Assembly: GCA_030063045.1 (NCBI GenBank)
Contig: JAQSEB010000001.1
Span: 1 to 64,000 of the forward strand
Reading direction: 5' to 3'
Source: Pratylenchus scribneri
Taxonomy: Eukaryota > Nematoda > Chromadorea > Rhabditida > Pratylenchidae
Length of the DNA stretch: 64,000 bases
Made by a program: the position numbers and the translations under genes. The notes under the pieces are model-generated. The model was not told the origin of the DNA. It ran no database searches and saw only the letters and a list, made by a program, of their open reading frames with translations. This document shows positions 21,651 through 32,600 of the stretch, piece after piece (within the stretch, counting starts at the first letter, position 1; the number at the start of each line of letters is the position of its first letter).

Positions 21651-23039
21651 CAAAAACTAATGCAGATTGCCGATACTTCCCTCTACTGATTTGAATTTAA
21701 TTCTCTCTCTTTCCCTTCATTCAGTAAAAAGTTTTAAAATTTGAAAGGGAAATGGAAGGCGACAAAATCCTCTCAAAATTGGGGCTCATTAGGCAATTTA
21801 ACCACCAGTTGTGGTCAGTGAAACCATCAAAAGGGAAGAATGGACAGTGCCCGCCAGTGCCATCCCGACAAAAGTGGGGCCGAAGGGTTTGGGCCAGCTG
21901 CTGGGAAAATCCCGAGAAAAGGACGGTGGCGGCCAAACCATAAAAGGGGGAAGCAAGCAAAAATGGAAGGGGAATGATGAGAAGCGCAAAATTTTACGCC
22001 GTAAAAATGAGAAGGCGCCGGGCAATGGCCACTCGGGGAATGTTTTTGGGCCGCGACCACCTTCACAATTGGCCCTTACCCCAACCTTCCCTTACTTCCG
22101 TTTCATTCAGCAATGGGGAAGCTCGAATTCCGTTGGGTTGGCAAAAAAATGGAGTAGGAAAGGGCGTGCGCAAATTTTCATAATTACGCCAGAGGCGAAG
22201 GAAGAAGAGCATAGGCGAAAAAAGGAGAAAATTGAGAGAAGGCCAAGAATGGAAAAAGGGAAAAGGGCAGCAAAATGGATGAGGGCATGACCAGCAGCAG
22301 TGGCGAGAAAAGATGTGGCCAAGGGACTGCTGTGGCCATCCCTTCCTCCTTCCTTCTTTGCATCTTTCTATCGGACTTTATAGTGGAGGCGAAACCACGG
22401 ACCGTGGGTCTTGGCCCATAACCCGTTGGCCGCGCCTTCCATTTCCAAAGGACTTCCCTCTCCAAGTTATATGGCCAAATGAGTGGAGAGGGGGCATAGA
22501 TGGCTGTCTTTTGGCCGCCGCCACCCTCATCAATGTGCCTTTTTGGGCGACCAAATTTGGAGAGTTTGCTTTCGAGGAAAAGGGATTCGGCCAAAAATGG
22601 ACTTTTGATGGATTCGGGAAAATAAAGAGTCAACCCATTTGGTCATTTAAATTGTTTTTGGCGGGAAGGGGAATTATGCCCACTTTGGTTGGGACTCAAA
22701 CTCGACCATCCTCACACAAATCCATTTGGCCACAATCTGCTGCGGCCGTCAAATGGATTGCCTCTCTTTCATTAGGGGTAAAGCTGCTGTCCAGCCAGTT
22801 CAGTCAACCTTAAAATGGAAAATGGGGGACATATATTTTGGGGAGGGGAATTGATGGTCCAAAATTAGTGGAGGATGGGGGCAATTAGCTTTATGGCTGA
22901 ATTCGATTGTATGTGATTTTATACTCATTTTTGAGAGACTGTAGGAGTTTTTCATTAAATGTATAGAGTTATAAGCCATTTGGCGCAGTTTCATCGGCAA
23001 TAAGTATTAAAAGGACTTGGCCAATTGATGATTCTTTTC

Positions 23040-23780
23040 CTTAAAACATTTTATGCTTTCCCTTTCTTAAAAACATTTTGTGTTTTCATTTGCTTAGAAA
23101 CATTCTCAAAACATTTTATGTTTTCCCTTTCTTAAAAACATTTTGTGTGTTTTCCCTTTCTTAAAAACATTTTGTGTTTTCCCTTTCTTAAAAACATTTT
23201 GTGTTTTCCCTTTCTTAAAAACATTTTGTGTTTTCCCTTTCTTAAAAACATTTTGTGTTTTCCCTTTCTTAAAAACATTTTGTGTTTTCCCTTTCTTAAA
23301 AACATTTTGTGTTTTCCCTTTCTTAAAAACATTTTGTGTTTTCCCTTTCTTAAAAACATTTTGTGTGTTTTCCCTTTTTTAAAAACATTTGTGTTTCACT
23401 TAGCTTAAAAACATTTGTGTTTGACTTATTAGCTTAAAAACATTTGTGTTTCACTTAGCTTAAAAACATTTGTGTTTGACTTATTAGCTTAAAAACATTT
23501 GTGTTTCACTTAGCTTAAAAACATTTGTGTTTCACTTAGCTTAAAAACATTTGTGTTTCACTTAGCTTAAAAACATTTTTGTTTGACTTAGCTTAAAAAC
23601 ATTTGTGTTTCACTTAGTTTAAAAACATTTTGTGTTTCACTTATAGCTTAAAAACATTTGTGTTTCACTTAGCTTAAAAACATTTGTGTTTCACTTAGCT
23701 TAAAAACATTTTGTGTTTCACTTAGCTTAAAAACATTTTGTATTTCACTTAGATTAAAAACATTTTATGTTCTTGTTTTC
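23040..23780. repeat. 26/27-bp minisatellite changing type along its length
   Basis: From 23040 to about 23380 the unit is the 27-bp GTGTTTTCCCTTTCTTAAAA plus ACATTTT. From about 23385 to 23780 it becomes a 26-bp relative built on GTGTTTCACTTAGCTTAAAA. The core CTTAAAAACATTTTGTGTTT is common to both. No coding content. Confidence 0.9.
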
Positions 23781-25251
23781 TCAAAAACATGAAATTGTAA
23801 TTCTGAACTGAATTGTAATTTTGTTTTCCGTTTTTCTTCTGAATTCTTTTTAATCCTTCATGCTTCATCCCAATGTAAAATATTCGCTATTGGGCAGTCC
23901 TTAAAATGATTTCCTCTCCAAATTGACGCTCCCCCCCCCCCCATCTCAAATTCCCAATTTCCATTTTCTTAATCCAACCAATTTGCATTTTTCCAATTGC
24001 TTTCCTCCTCATCATTCTTCATTGCCCTTCAAACTAATTTGGGGGCCGATGGGAAATTGGAATTGGTTGTTTTTGGAAGTCCACCTCCCATTCACTTTTG
24101 TTTTTCAGCTGTCCCTTCAAATTCGGCCAAATATGTCGATGGATGGCCATTACCTCTACCTTCATTTCCTTTAACCATCCCCCTTCATCCCCCTCTCGTC
24201 CAATTTTCCCCCATTCTCCATTCCTTCTCCTTCCCTTTTTCTGTTTTTGGCATTGGCCTTAAACTCCTTTTTTCCTCCCAAAGACCAGAGAAATAACCAA
24301 AGCATTTTCTGCTACTTTGAGGCCACCGAGCCGATGAATAGCCTCCATAGGCGCACGCAAAAGACATTGGCCATTCTTTGCTGACTGCTGGCCAAGCCGG
24401 CTGCCCCTCGGGGCTGGAAGGTTAAAAAGGGTGAGGCTAGCAGGCGGAGGATTGGGACTGCTGGAAGGCCGAAGCAATGGCCCAGTATGCCTACGGCCAT
24501 TATTTTTTCGGCAATGGCGGCCGATGCCCGCCGAAAAGCAACTGCCCTCGAGGCCCTGTGGGCCGCCGAAAGGATTGAATAGGGAGGAAGGGAGGAGGGG
24601 AGGAGGGTGGCCAAGCACAGATAATGCCGCCTTCCCCCTTTTCCCAAAATTCCAAGCCTCCATCCACATTCCCTCTTTTTTACTACTTTTTGCTATGTTA
24701 CCCTCCTTGGCCCATCATCCCCTCCATTCCCAGTTCCCACCCTCCTTTTCTATTCCCAGCCCCAAATTCGTTCATCGGCCATGGCCTTTTGGCCATTCCC
24801 CATCAAAATCGGCACATAGTACCCTCCTTCCCGCCCTTTACCCCCAGAGCTTTTGTCTCCTTAGTCGTGCCACTTTGGCCACAATGTGCGATTCTGTGAC
24901 AATTTGTGGCCTTTACCCGCATCCACTCTAGCCGCCTTTCTTTCTTCTCCTCCTTCCCATTTTCGACCAAATGCGCCAAACCCGTTTTATTCGTCTCCTC
25001 CACATTTTCCCCTCTTTTGCCTCAACTCCGTCTGCCTCCAATTAATGCATATACTCCGCTTTTCCTCCCCCCTCCTTTCTTGGCCCCAAAATACATTCAT
25101 GTTCGATTGGTGTTGAGGGGGCACAAAACGGCAACAGCTTAAGGCCATGTTGCTTATCTACTTATTATTAGGTGCCCTTCTTTCCCCTTGGATTTTTCTG
25201 CCCAACTCATCATTAGCATATTTTACCATCACTTTTTAGTACATGGTCTGC

Positions 25252-25558
25252 GCTTTTGGACATATCTCAACAAGAAGCAACCAATTCGGTAAGCGATATG
25301 CCATCTGAAAGCCATGAATGTCCTATAAAAAGTGGCTTTACTAATTTTTTGAAAAATGTTAAAACAGTTTATAGAAAAAGTAAACTTTTCCTGCTTCCTA
25401 TCAAAAATTCGAACTTATTACATTCAAATACATGTAAATTTTTTGTACAATTGATCCATAAAATAAAAATTGGCAACTTTGTAGAGGGCACTTTTGACTT
25501 TCAAATGGTATATCGCCTTCCCTAATTGATTGTTGCCTCGTCGATTTATGGCCAAAAT
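25252..25558. repeat. Foldback family A, full-length copy
   Basis: Left end CTTTTGGACATATCTCAACA with GTAAGCGATATGCCATCTGA; right end GGTATATCGCCTTCCCTAAT with CTCGTCGATTTATGGCC. It lies just upstream of the first supported exon of the plus-strand gene starting at about 25.7 kb. Confidence 0.8.
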
Positions 25559-25707
25559 ATGAATGCCTACTCAATTGTACACAAACCCTAATAATCTTAT
25601 TATTTCACAGTTTCCATTATCAAAAATTTCGACCACCAATTTTCATTTCTTCCGGCCCCATCTCACTTGGGGTGTTGCCAACCAAAAATTTGCCTCATCA
25701 AAAATAA

Positions 25708-28700
25708 TCGCCATCTACAATAAGCGACTGCCAACGCCGAAAATCGCCCATTTCCGGGCCACCTGCCTCCTCAATTGTTATTGATCATCCGGAGGCTTCA
25801 TCTAAATCCGCCACCGGCCATATTATCAGCACCAGCGGTAGTAGCTCAGACAGCCGGGAAAGCAGCTTTTTCAGCGCGCGCAGTTGCGGCGGCGCCGATT
25901 CCCCTTGCCACCATCAATCGTCGGTCAACGGCAGTGAACCCGTCGAAGGGGACAAATCAAGTTGTTCATCGGCGGATTGTTCCGATCGAATTAGTCAGTG
26001 CAGTTTTTGTGGCCGATTAAATCAGCAGCAGGAGGAAGAGGAGGAGGAGGAGGGAACTGTGCACGGAAGTGAGGCAGCAACCGAAGAGACGCTGAGGGGC
26101 CAACGAATTGTGGACAGTCGCTGCTCATCGGTATTTGTGGTTTAGGGCAAACGGCATGGAGTATAGGGCTAATTGGGCATTGTCTAATTTGTTTCGGATT
26201 TTTACCTATAATTTAAGCAAATTAGAAATGGTAGAGTACGTATCAGTATCGCCATTTCTATACTCGGGACATTCTTTTGGCCCATAGCTCAACGAGGAAA
26301 TGGCCAATCTTGGAAGGCTTATAACATTTGAAAGTTTAAAGTGTCCTCTTTAAAAAGGCTTAAAATTTTTTACAAAATCTATAGTTTCTAAAAAAGTACA
26401 TACCTTTGATTATAATAAACCCAAATTTTTGGAGGAAAACTGCCAATTTTACAAATTACTTTAAATTTTCAAAAATTATTTAGGCCACTTTTTAAAGGAT
26501 ATTTAGGGCTTTCTGTTGGCATATCGCCTTCCAAAATTGGTTACTTCCTACTTGAGTTATGGCCAAAGGAATAGCCTAGGATGGAGAATGGCAAAATGGG
26601 CTTTGAATCCGGCTTTCATAGATCAAAATACTAGAAGGGAATATCTAAATCCATGACAATGAATCCTCCAAACCCTGCCAATTAATTCCACTCCCCCTTT
26701 TGAAGGCACAAACGCCGCCTGCCCCTGCCCAACAACCACTTTACGTGCAAACATCCTCAACATTTTTGCCATCTTCTTCAGCAGCTGGTCGGACAGAACT
26801 GGACAAAATTAACGCGATCAGCGCCTCAAAAGCGTGTGCCTGCGAGGTATCACCTTCCCATCCCTGCCTTCTCCCTATAAATAAACATATTCCCTTCCCA
26901 AAAGGAGTGCATTCTCGCAAGGCAACAGCACGAACAAATTGGAAGTGGTGGGAGTGCCGTTGGACCAATGGCAGGTCCAAGTGGCGGTGGAAGGGCAACA
27001 ATGGCATCCGGTTTGATGGCCTACGGTGGAGGCGGTGGCGGCTCTGGGCAAACGACGAGCAGTAGCAGCGGTGGCCAACAACAAATGTTGTACTGCAATG
27101 GACCAGGCCCACCGGCACAAACAATCGAAGAGCAGATCAAACAAATCGATCGAATTTCAAAGGTAGCATATTTGGCATTTTGTGCCATTTCCACATGGAT
27201 TCAATTTGACCCATTCGCAAATCGGTTGGAGAAGATTGAGTTCCCCATTTGTTTTTGGCTCATAACTTTGCGAGGCGAATAATGATTTTAGAAGGCGATA
27301 TGCCATTTGAAAGGGCAAAGTATCCTCTACAAAGTGGCCTTATTAATTTTTTAAAATTTGGATAATTTATAAAATTAGCTATTTTTATTTCAAAAATGTA
27401 GGCTTTTACACTCAAATGCATGTAACTTTTTTTGAAATAGGATTTTGTGAAATTTATGTTAGCCTTTTTGTAGAGGAGAGTTTAGGCTTTAAAATGGTCT
27501 ATCGCCTTCTCAGATTGGATAATGCCTCGCTGAGATATGAGCCTAAATCTAATCGGAGGTACTCAGGAATTGTCCTTCTAGCGGGGGACACAAATCACAA
27601 ATTTCCTTTCTTTCAATTCAAAGGAACACAAATTTTTCCCTTCAATCAAATCCAAGGGAACACATATTTTTCCCTCGCTACCCTTATTAAAGTGGGAATA
27701 CGGTACCGTTACCTCTTTTTGTTGGGAAACGAGGGAAACACAAATCACAAATCTGCAATACTGTACCGATTAAGTACTCGCATTAGTTTTTGGCCTATAT
27801 CTCAGCGAGGCGGTGACCAATTTTGGAAGGCAATATACTATTTTAAAGGGCAAAGTGTCCTCTACAAAGTGGCCGTAAAATTTTTTACAAAATCTATAGT
27901 TTCAAAAAGTTGCAGGTCCTCCATTCAAATGGATTGGAGATGATAATGAGTCAACCTATTGGGTTTTTCGCTTATAATTCGGTGAAGCATTAGCCAATCT
28001 GGGAAAGCGATACACTATTTGAAAGGGCAAAGTGACCTCTACAAAATGTATATAAAATTTTAATTAATTCCATCAAATTAAAAAAGTTATATACTTTCGA
28101 GCATAAACGACCCCAATTTTCGGTTAAAATGGAGTTTCTTTTATAAATTGTTCAAATTTGCCAAAATCATTAGAGCCACTAAGAGCCACTTTTTAGAGGA
28201 CATTTAAGGCTATCAAATGACATATCGCCTTCCCAAATTGGTTACTTCCCTACTGAGATATGGCCAAAAAAGCAAGGCCAAGTACTGAATATATCCTCAA
28301 TCATCCCATTTAATTATTATAATCAAATGTTTAAATCCAAAATTTTAGGCAACTTGGCAGAATTAAGCTATCCATCTAAGTTTCCCTTTTCCAAAGCAAA
28401 TTTCCAATCCACTGAATTTCCCACATTGACCAAGCCCATATATTGCCGCTGTTTATTTCCGCCGCCATTTCCACCCCTTTTACATCCTCTCTTGAGTCTG
28501 GCAAAAATCAATGGAAAATGCCTCGAGGGGAAAATGAGTCTTGGCCAACTTTGTGCCCCCTCACTTTTGGCTTTTTCCTTGGCACTTTTTGACTCTGCTC
28601 CCTCCCCTTTCAAAGTGTTGCGCTCGTCAGAAATAGGCAAAAAGCGGAAGGGTTTTTGAGGCCATTTGTCCTTCATCTACGCATTTGGCTTTTAAAATTT

Positions 28701-29352
28701 TGATGGGACGCAAGGAGATGGATGGATTCAGGAGGATTAACGGGGCGGGGTAAAGTGAAGGGAAGAATGTGGCCCGAAAGAAATTCAATGGAATTGGAAC
28801 AGAGAAAGTAGCGGGAATTTGATTTGCCTTTAGGGCGAAATAATAAATTGAATGACAAAGAAATCAGCAAAATGTGCGCACAATATTGTGTCCTCCGGCC
28901 GGGGGTTTTCATTGTTGGGAAATTAAATTTCAAATCACATCATTTTTCCCTTCATTTCAATGTTTCCCCTCCTTGTAAAGGAATGCGACAATTCACGGAA
29001 AAGTTTGGAGGCCATCAACCGACGACTCGACGATCTCAACGATGAAGTCCGGCGGTACAGGGAATTCCTGGGGCATGAGAAAACCCGGAGGGATCCGGCC
29101 CTGTACAAAACGAATACGGCCGAACCATTGAGCGCCTTCAATGATTCCATATGCCGGTAATTAATTCAACACATAAATAAAAATAATCCATTTCCCCCCA
29201 AAGGCTTATTGATTCGCTTACTACCCAATTGGCTGCCGTAAGCCTAATCATATTTGACCAAAAAAACCCATAAAATTATTCCACAGGAATGGAATGAAAA
29301 ATTGCATTCAATTCAGAATCAAACAATTGCAAAATACTCCGAAAAGGGTTAA
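25708..29352 (+). CDS. Unrecognised Ser/Gly/Gln-rich coiled-coil protein (5' end uncertain)
   Basis: Exons about 25725-26130 (open from 25708), 26706-26846, 26905-27162, 28981-29156, 29204-29237 and 29287-29352 splice in frame through GT-AG introns to a TAA at 29350. The N-terminal part is Ser-rich with scattered cysteines (CSSADCSDRISQCSFCGR) and a poly-Glu run. The middle is Gly/Ser/Gln-rich (AYGGGGGGSGQTTSSSSGG). The C-terminal 90 residues are conserved-looking and helical: IEEQIKQIDRISKECDNSRK, INRRLDDLNDEVRRYREFL, then LIDSLTTQLAAEWNEKLHSI. This looks like an adaptor or scaffold with a C-terminal coiled coil. I do not recognise the family. No initiator ATG is found in the first exon, so upstream exons are expected. 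Introns contain four foldback family A copies. Confidence 0.6.
26273..26569. repeat. Foldback family A, full-length copy (intronic)
   Basis: Left end CTTTTGGCCCATAGCTCAAC with GGAAGGCTTATAACATTTGA; right end GGCATATCGCCTTCCAAAAT with CTTGAGTTATGGCC. It lies in the intron between exons ending 26130 and starting 26706. Confidence 0.8.
27252..27547. repeat. Foldback family A, full-length copy (intronic)
   Basis: Left end TTTTTGGCTCATAACTTTGC with AGAAGGCGATATGCCATTTG; right end GGTCTATCGCCTTCTCAGAT with CTCGCTGAGATATGAGCC. It is the first of three copies in the 1.8-kb intron before exon 28981. Confidence 0.8.
27786..27945. repeat. Foldback family A, left-half fragment
   Basis: Left end TTTTTGGCCTATATCTCAGC with GGAAGGCAATATACTATTTT and CCTCTACAAAGTGGCC. 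The sequence stops in the interior, immediately before the next copy at 27962. Confidence 0.7.
27962..28271. repeat. Foldback family A, full-length copy (intronic)
   Basis: Left end TTTTTCGCTTATAATTCGG with GGAAAGCGATACACTATTTG; right end GACATATCGCCTTCCCAAAT with CTACTGAGATATGGCC. A small local duplication, AAGAGCCACT, is visible in the interior. Confidence 0.8.
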
Positions 29353-29611
29353 TTAATTAAATGGCACATTGAATTGCAACCAAATTTGGACATTTCACTC
29401 ATCATTTTCAGTCCCATTATCTCATCATCCATTTTTTCATTCCCCATCTTCATTTGAATGCATAATTATTATGCGATGAATTTATTTAAATATATTTCTT
29501 TATTAATTTCAGCTATTTTTATATATGAAAAAAATAAAAATTAGCACAATATAATTGGGATAAAATATTGTAAAATTTTACATAGGAATATTGAAATGGG
29601 ATCTATAAATA

Positions 29612-32600
29612 TCACAAAAGACTAGGAATGGTTCGAATTTTGAGTGAATTGTCTGCTCCACAGGAGAACATATGCATTCGATGATCAATGCCAATTTGTT
29701 GAACGCCTTGAAGGCTGATTGAGGCGACTTGACGCAATGAGAATCCACTCCTTGAAATGTGTTCGGTTGGAAGTGAATAGAGGAGTTGGGGAACGGCGGT
29801 TGACGCTGACCAAATCTGCAAAAATTAGATTAACAAACAATAAAATTGAATTAAAAACCCACTTTAATGTCTCCTTCATTCGATCCCGCAGCAATAATGT
29901 CCGCATTCGTGTCCAGACAAAGGCATTTAACCGATGAACCGGTGCTATCGAATGCTTTAAATGTATGACTTAAAATGAAAAAAAATATATTTATAAATGT
30001 TTGTGAGAATTTCACCGAAGTTGACGTTGTCGAACATCCCAAATGCAAATTTCGCCATGTTTTCCGCCAGATATAATTGACTAAAATGAATGAATTTATC
30101 AAATTAATTACTCAAAAGAGAATTAGATGTTCACCTGTGAATTCGGCTGATAGGCCAAACATTGTGCGCCATCCGGATGGCCAACATATGAATGGACAAT
30201 GGCCTTGGATGCGGGCATTATTGTATCCCAGAGGAGAATGTTCTGATCGCCAGTGCTATGTCCGGCTGTGGCCAACAGGGTTGTGGTTTGTCCAATGTAT
30301 TTTACATCGGAGGCAAATTTATTGTGGCATTTTTGTGACTGAAAAATTATTTGAAAAATTATTTTACAACAACAAATGAGTAGGTAATAATTAATTTGGC
30401 AAAACTATTTCTAAAACAAAATTTTTTGGTTTTAATTATAAAAAAATAAGAATTTGAAATATAAAATATTTTTCTATTAATTTTTGATAGTAAAAAATTA
30501 AAAAAATACAAATTAATAAAAATTTTAATAATTTCGCTTGTTGTGAACTCACGAAATATGGTTTGCGAGATGGCATCCCAGTTTGTGCATGCCAAAGGCA
30601 AAGAAGGCCATCTCCATCAACTGCCGCAAATCGACTTCCATTTTGGGCAAATGCCAATTTGACGACTTTGGCAAATTGGCTGGCGATTCGAGCAATGAAA
30701 ATTGGTTGCTCAACGCCCCATTCCCATAGGAAAATTGAGCCATCCGATGAGCCACTGACATCTGAAAAGGGGAAGGAATTAATATGCTGTATTTACGAAT
30801 GGATACTATTTAATTTGGCCAAAATGATTTTTAATGGTTTAAAGATTTGTCCTAAATTCATAAACCATTGAATAGAGCTGGTCAAGACTCATTGAATGGT
30901 ATTTAATTTGTTATGGTTTGGTCAAAATTAAGGGGTATTAAACGGTTTAAATCCATTTTTGGTTTATTGGTTAAACCCAAGCCAAAATAGTATAAAATTA
31001 TGCGTCTTCATGTTATCTAGCGAATGGGTTTAAGAAAAATTCTGAACAATCTTTTTGCCAAATAAAATATTTCCTTTTATGAATTTTACAAAAATTTAAC
31101 TTACAATATGGCAAATTCTGATGTGATTCCAATCGACGAATGCCCGAAATTGGCCGCTTTCGAAGCTAAAATGAAATGTTTAAAAAGGAGGAAATTGAAA
31201 TTTGAGAATATTTATAAAAAAAATGGGTGAAAAGGGAAACAAACACACGTGGCTATTGGTTAATGGAAAAAATTTAAAAAGGAGAGCTCCACAAATCACT
31301 ATAAAAAGTACTGAAAAAAGCAAAAAAGACAAGACAATTTTACTAAATATTTACACCACTATTATGGGCGTACCTTTTGTAGGCAAAGTCTGCTCCTATC
31401 AATGATATAGGTATTCAACAAAACCTACAAAAAATTTGGATGGACATTTCAGTGGGAAATATGGAAGAAAAGCCCCCTACCCTCTACCATTTTTTGATTA
31501 TATATAAAACTCACATTTGATGTTGTTTGTGCGGGAACATTTCGTCCACTGTTGCCGCTGGTGGACACATCGATCCCCGGCAAAATCAGCTGGTAATCAT
31601 CATTGTCCCGGAGTGGATCCCGTTGAATGCCCTGCAGATGGATATCGAGTTCGGCACGGTTTTGCCCAAACAAAAATGAACTGGTCGAAGGAAAATGTGG
31701 AGCACGTGAGCAGATTCGATCTTTTTCATCCAATGCTTTGCCAATGTTCAATTCTTGTAATTCTCGTCCGGTTGAGAGGACAATTTGGTTTGGATGTGCC
31801 TTAAATTGTGTATGATTTAATTATGTTAATTTATTAAATTTATTTTTTAATTTCAATGTAATTTCCAAAATAATTTTTAATTAATATTCAATTTAATTTT
31901 TATTGCTCTTTAAATTTATGTTGGTTAGGGGTTTATAAGGAAGATTTAATCAAAGAACTAAAAACGCCATTTTTAGCTTAGTGGTTTGATCCTTTTTTGT
32001 AAATGGAGGTCTCGAGTTCGAAACCTCGCCGGGGCAGATATTTTTTCCCGGTTTGATTGTCACTTTTATGCATTTTTATAGATTCTACTTATATTTATAG
32101 TAAAAATTACAATTTTTGGTGCCTAACGAGCTAGTCTAACCACAATTTTTTCAGTTTTATTGTATTTTTTATTGTAATTTTTTAATATAATTTTTAACTT
32201 TTAATTTATTAAACCAACCGAATTGACAGCAAACGAAACAATTGGGTCATGTTCTCGATGAATTAATTTTATAATGCTTAAAATGTTGCATTTTGAAGAG
32301 GCCGCTCCATCACCGCCACTTTCCGTTATTGAACCCATTTTGGATTTATTTTTTAACTTAATAAATAAAAACAATTAATTAAAATAAAAAATATGTGTAC
32401 TTGATTTTTGCCAAATATGAATCGCACAAAAATTGGCATTAATTCAATTTGATGGACCAATTGGGTCCAAAGCCGTCGGACTGATTTCACCCCGGGTTCA
32501 TCATATTCAAATGGCGTATTCCCATGCTCAATCAAAACTCCATATTTTTGTAATAATGGCATTTTTGCAAGCGAAGTGAATGAGTCAAATTCCAATGGAT

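Larger units (their letters stand above)
20080..25250. other. Gene-poor stretch upstream of the Tincar gene
   Basis: No exon can be supported on either strand, although upstream Tincar exons or 5' exons of the 25.7-29.35 kb gene may hide here. The plus strand is purine-rich (GGAAGGG-like) from about 20.28 to 22.3 kb and pyrimidine-rich (CCTTCCC-like) from about 22.3 to 25.1 kb. Open frames here run in several frames at once and show no domain. A C-run lies near 23930. Confidence 0.5.

Noticed and set aside
22313..22813. 166-aa plus-strand ORF
   Set aside because: No domain, no splice-consistent neighbours, biased by the local composition; an overlapping minus ORF looks equally good.
23132..23408. 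ORFs on both strands of repeated MFLRKGKHK or FPFLKTFCV
   Set aside because: Translation of the 27-bp minisatellite.
24431..24931. 166-aa plus-strand Pro/Ser-rich ORF and overlapping minus ORFs
   Set aside because: Low-complexity composition open in several frames at once; could not be joined to the exons at 25.7 kb.
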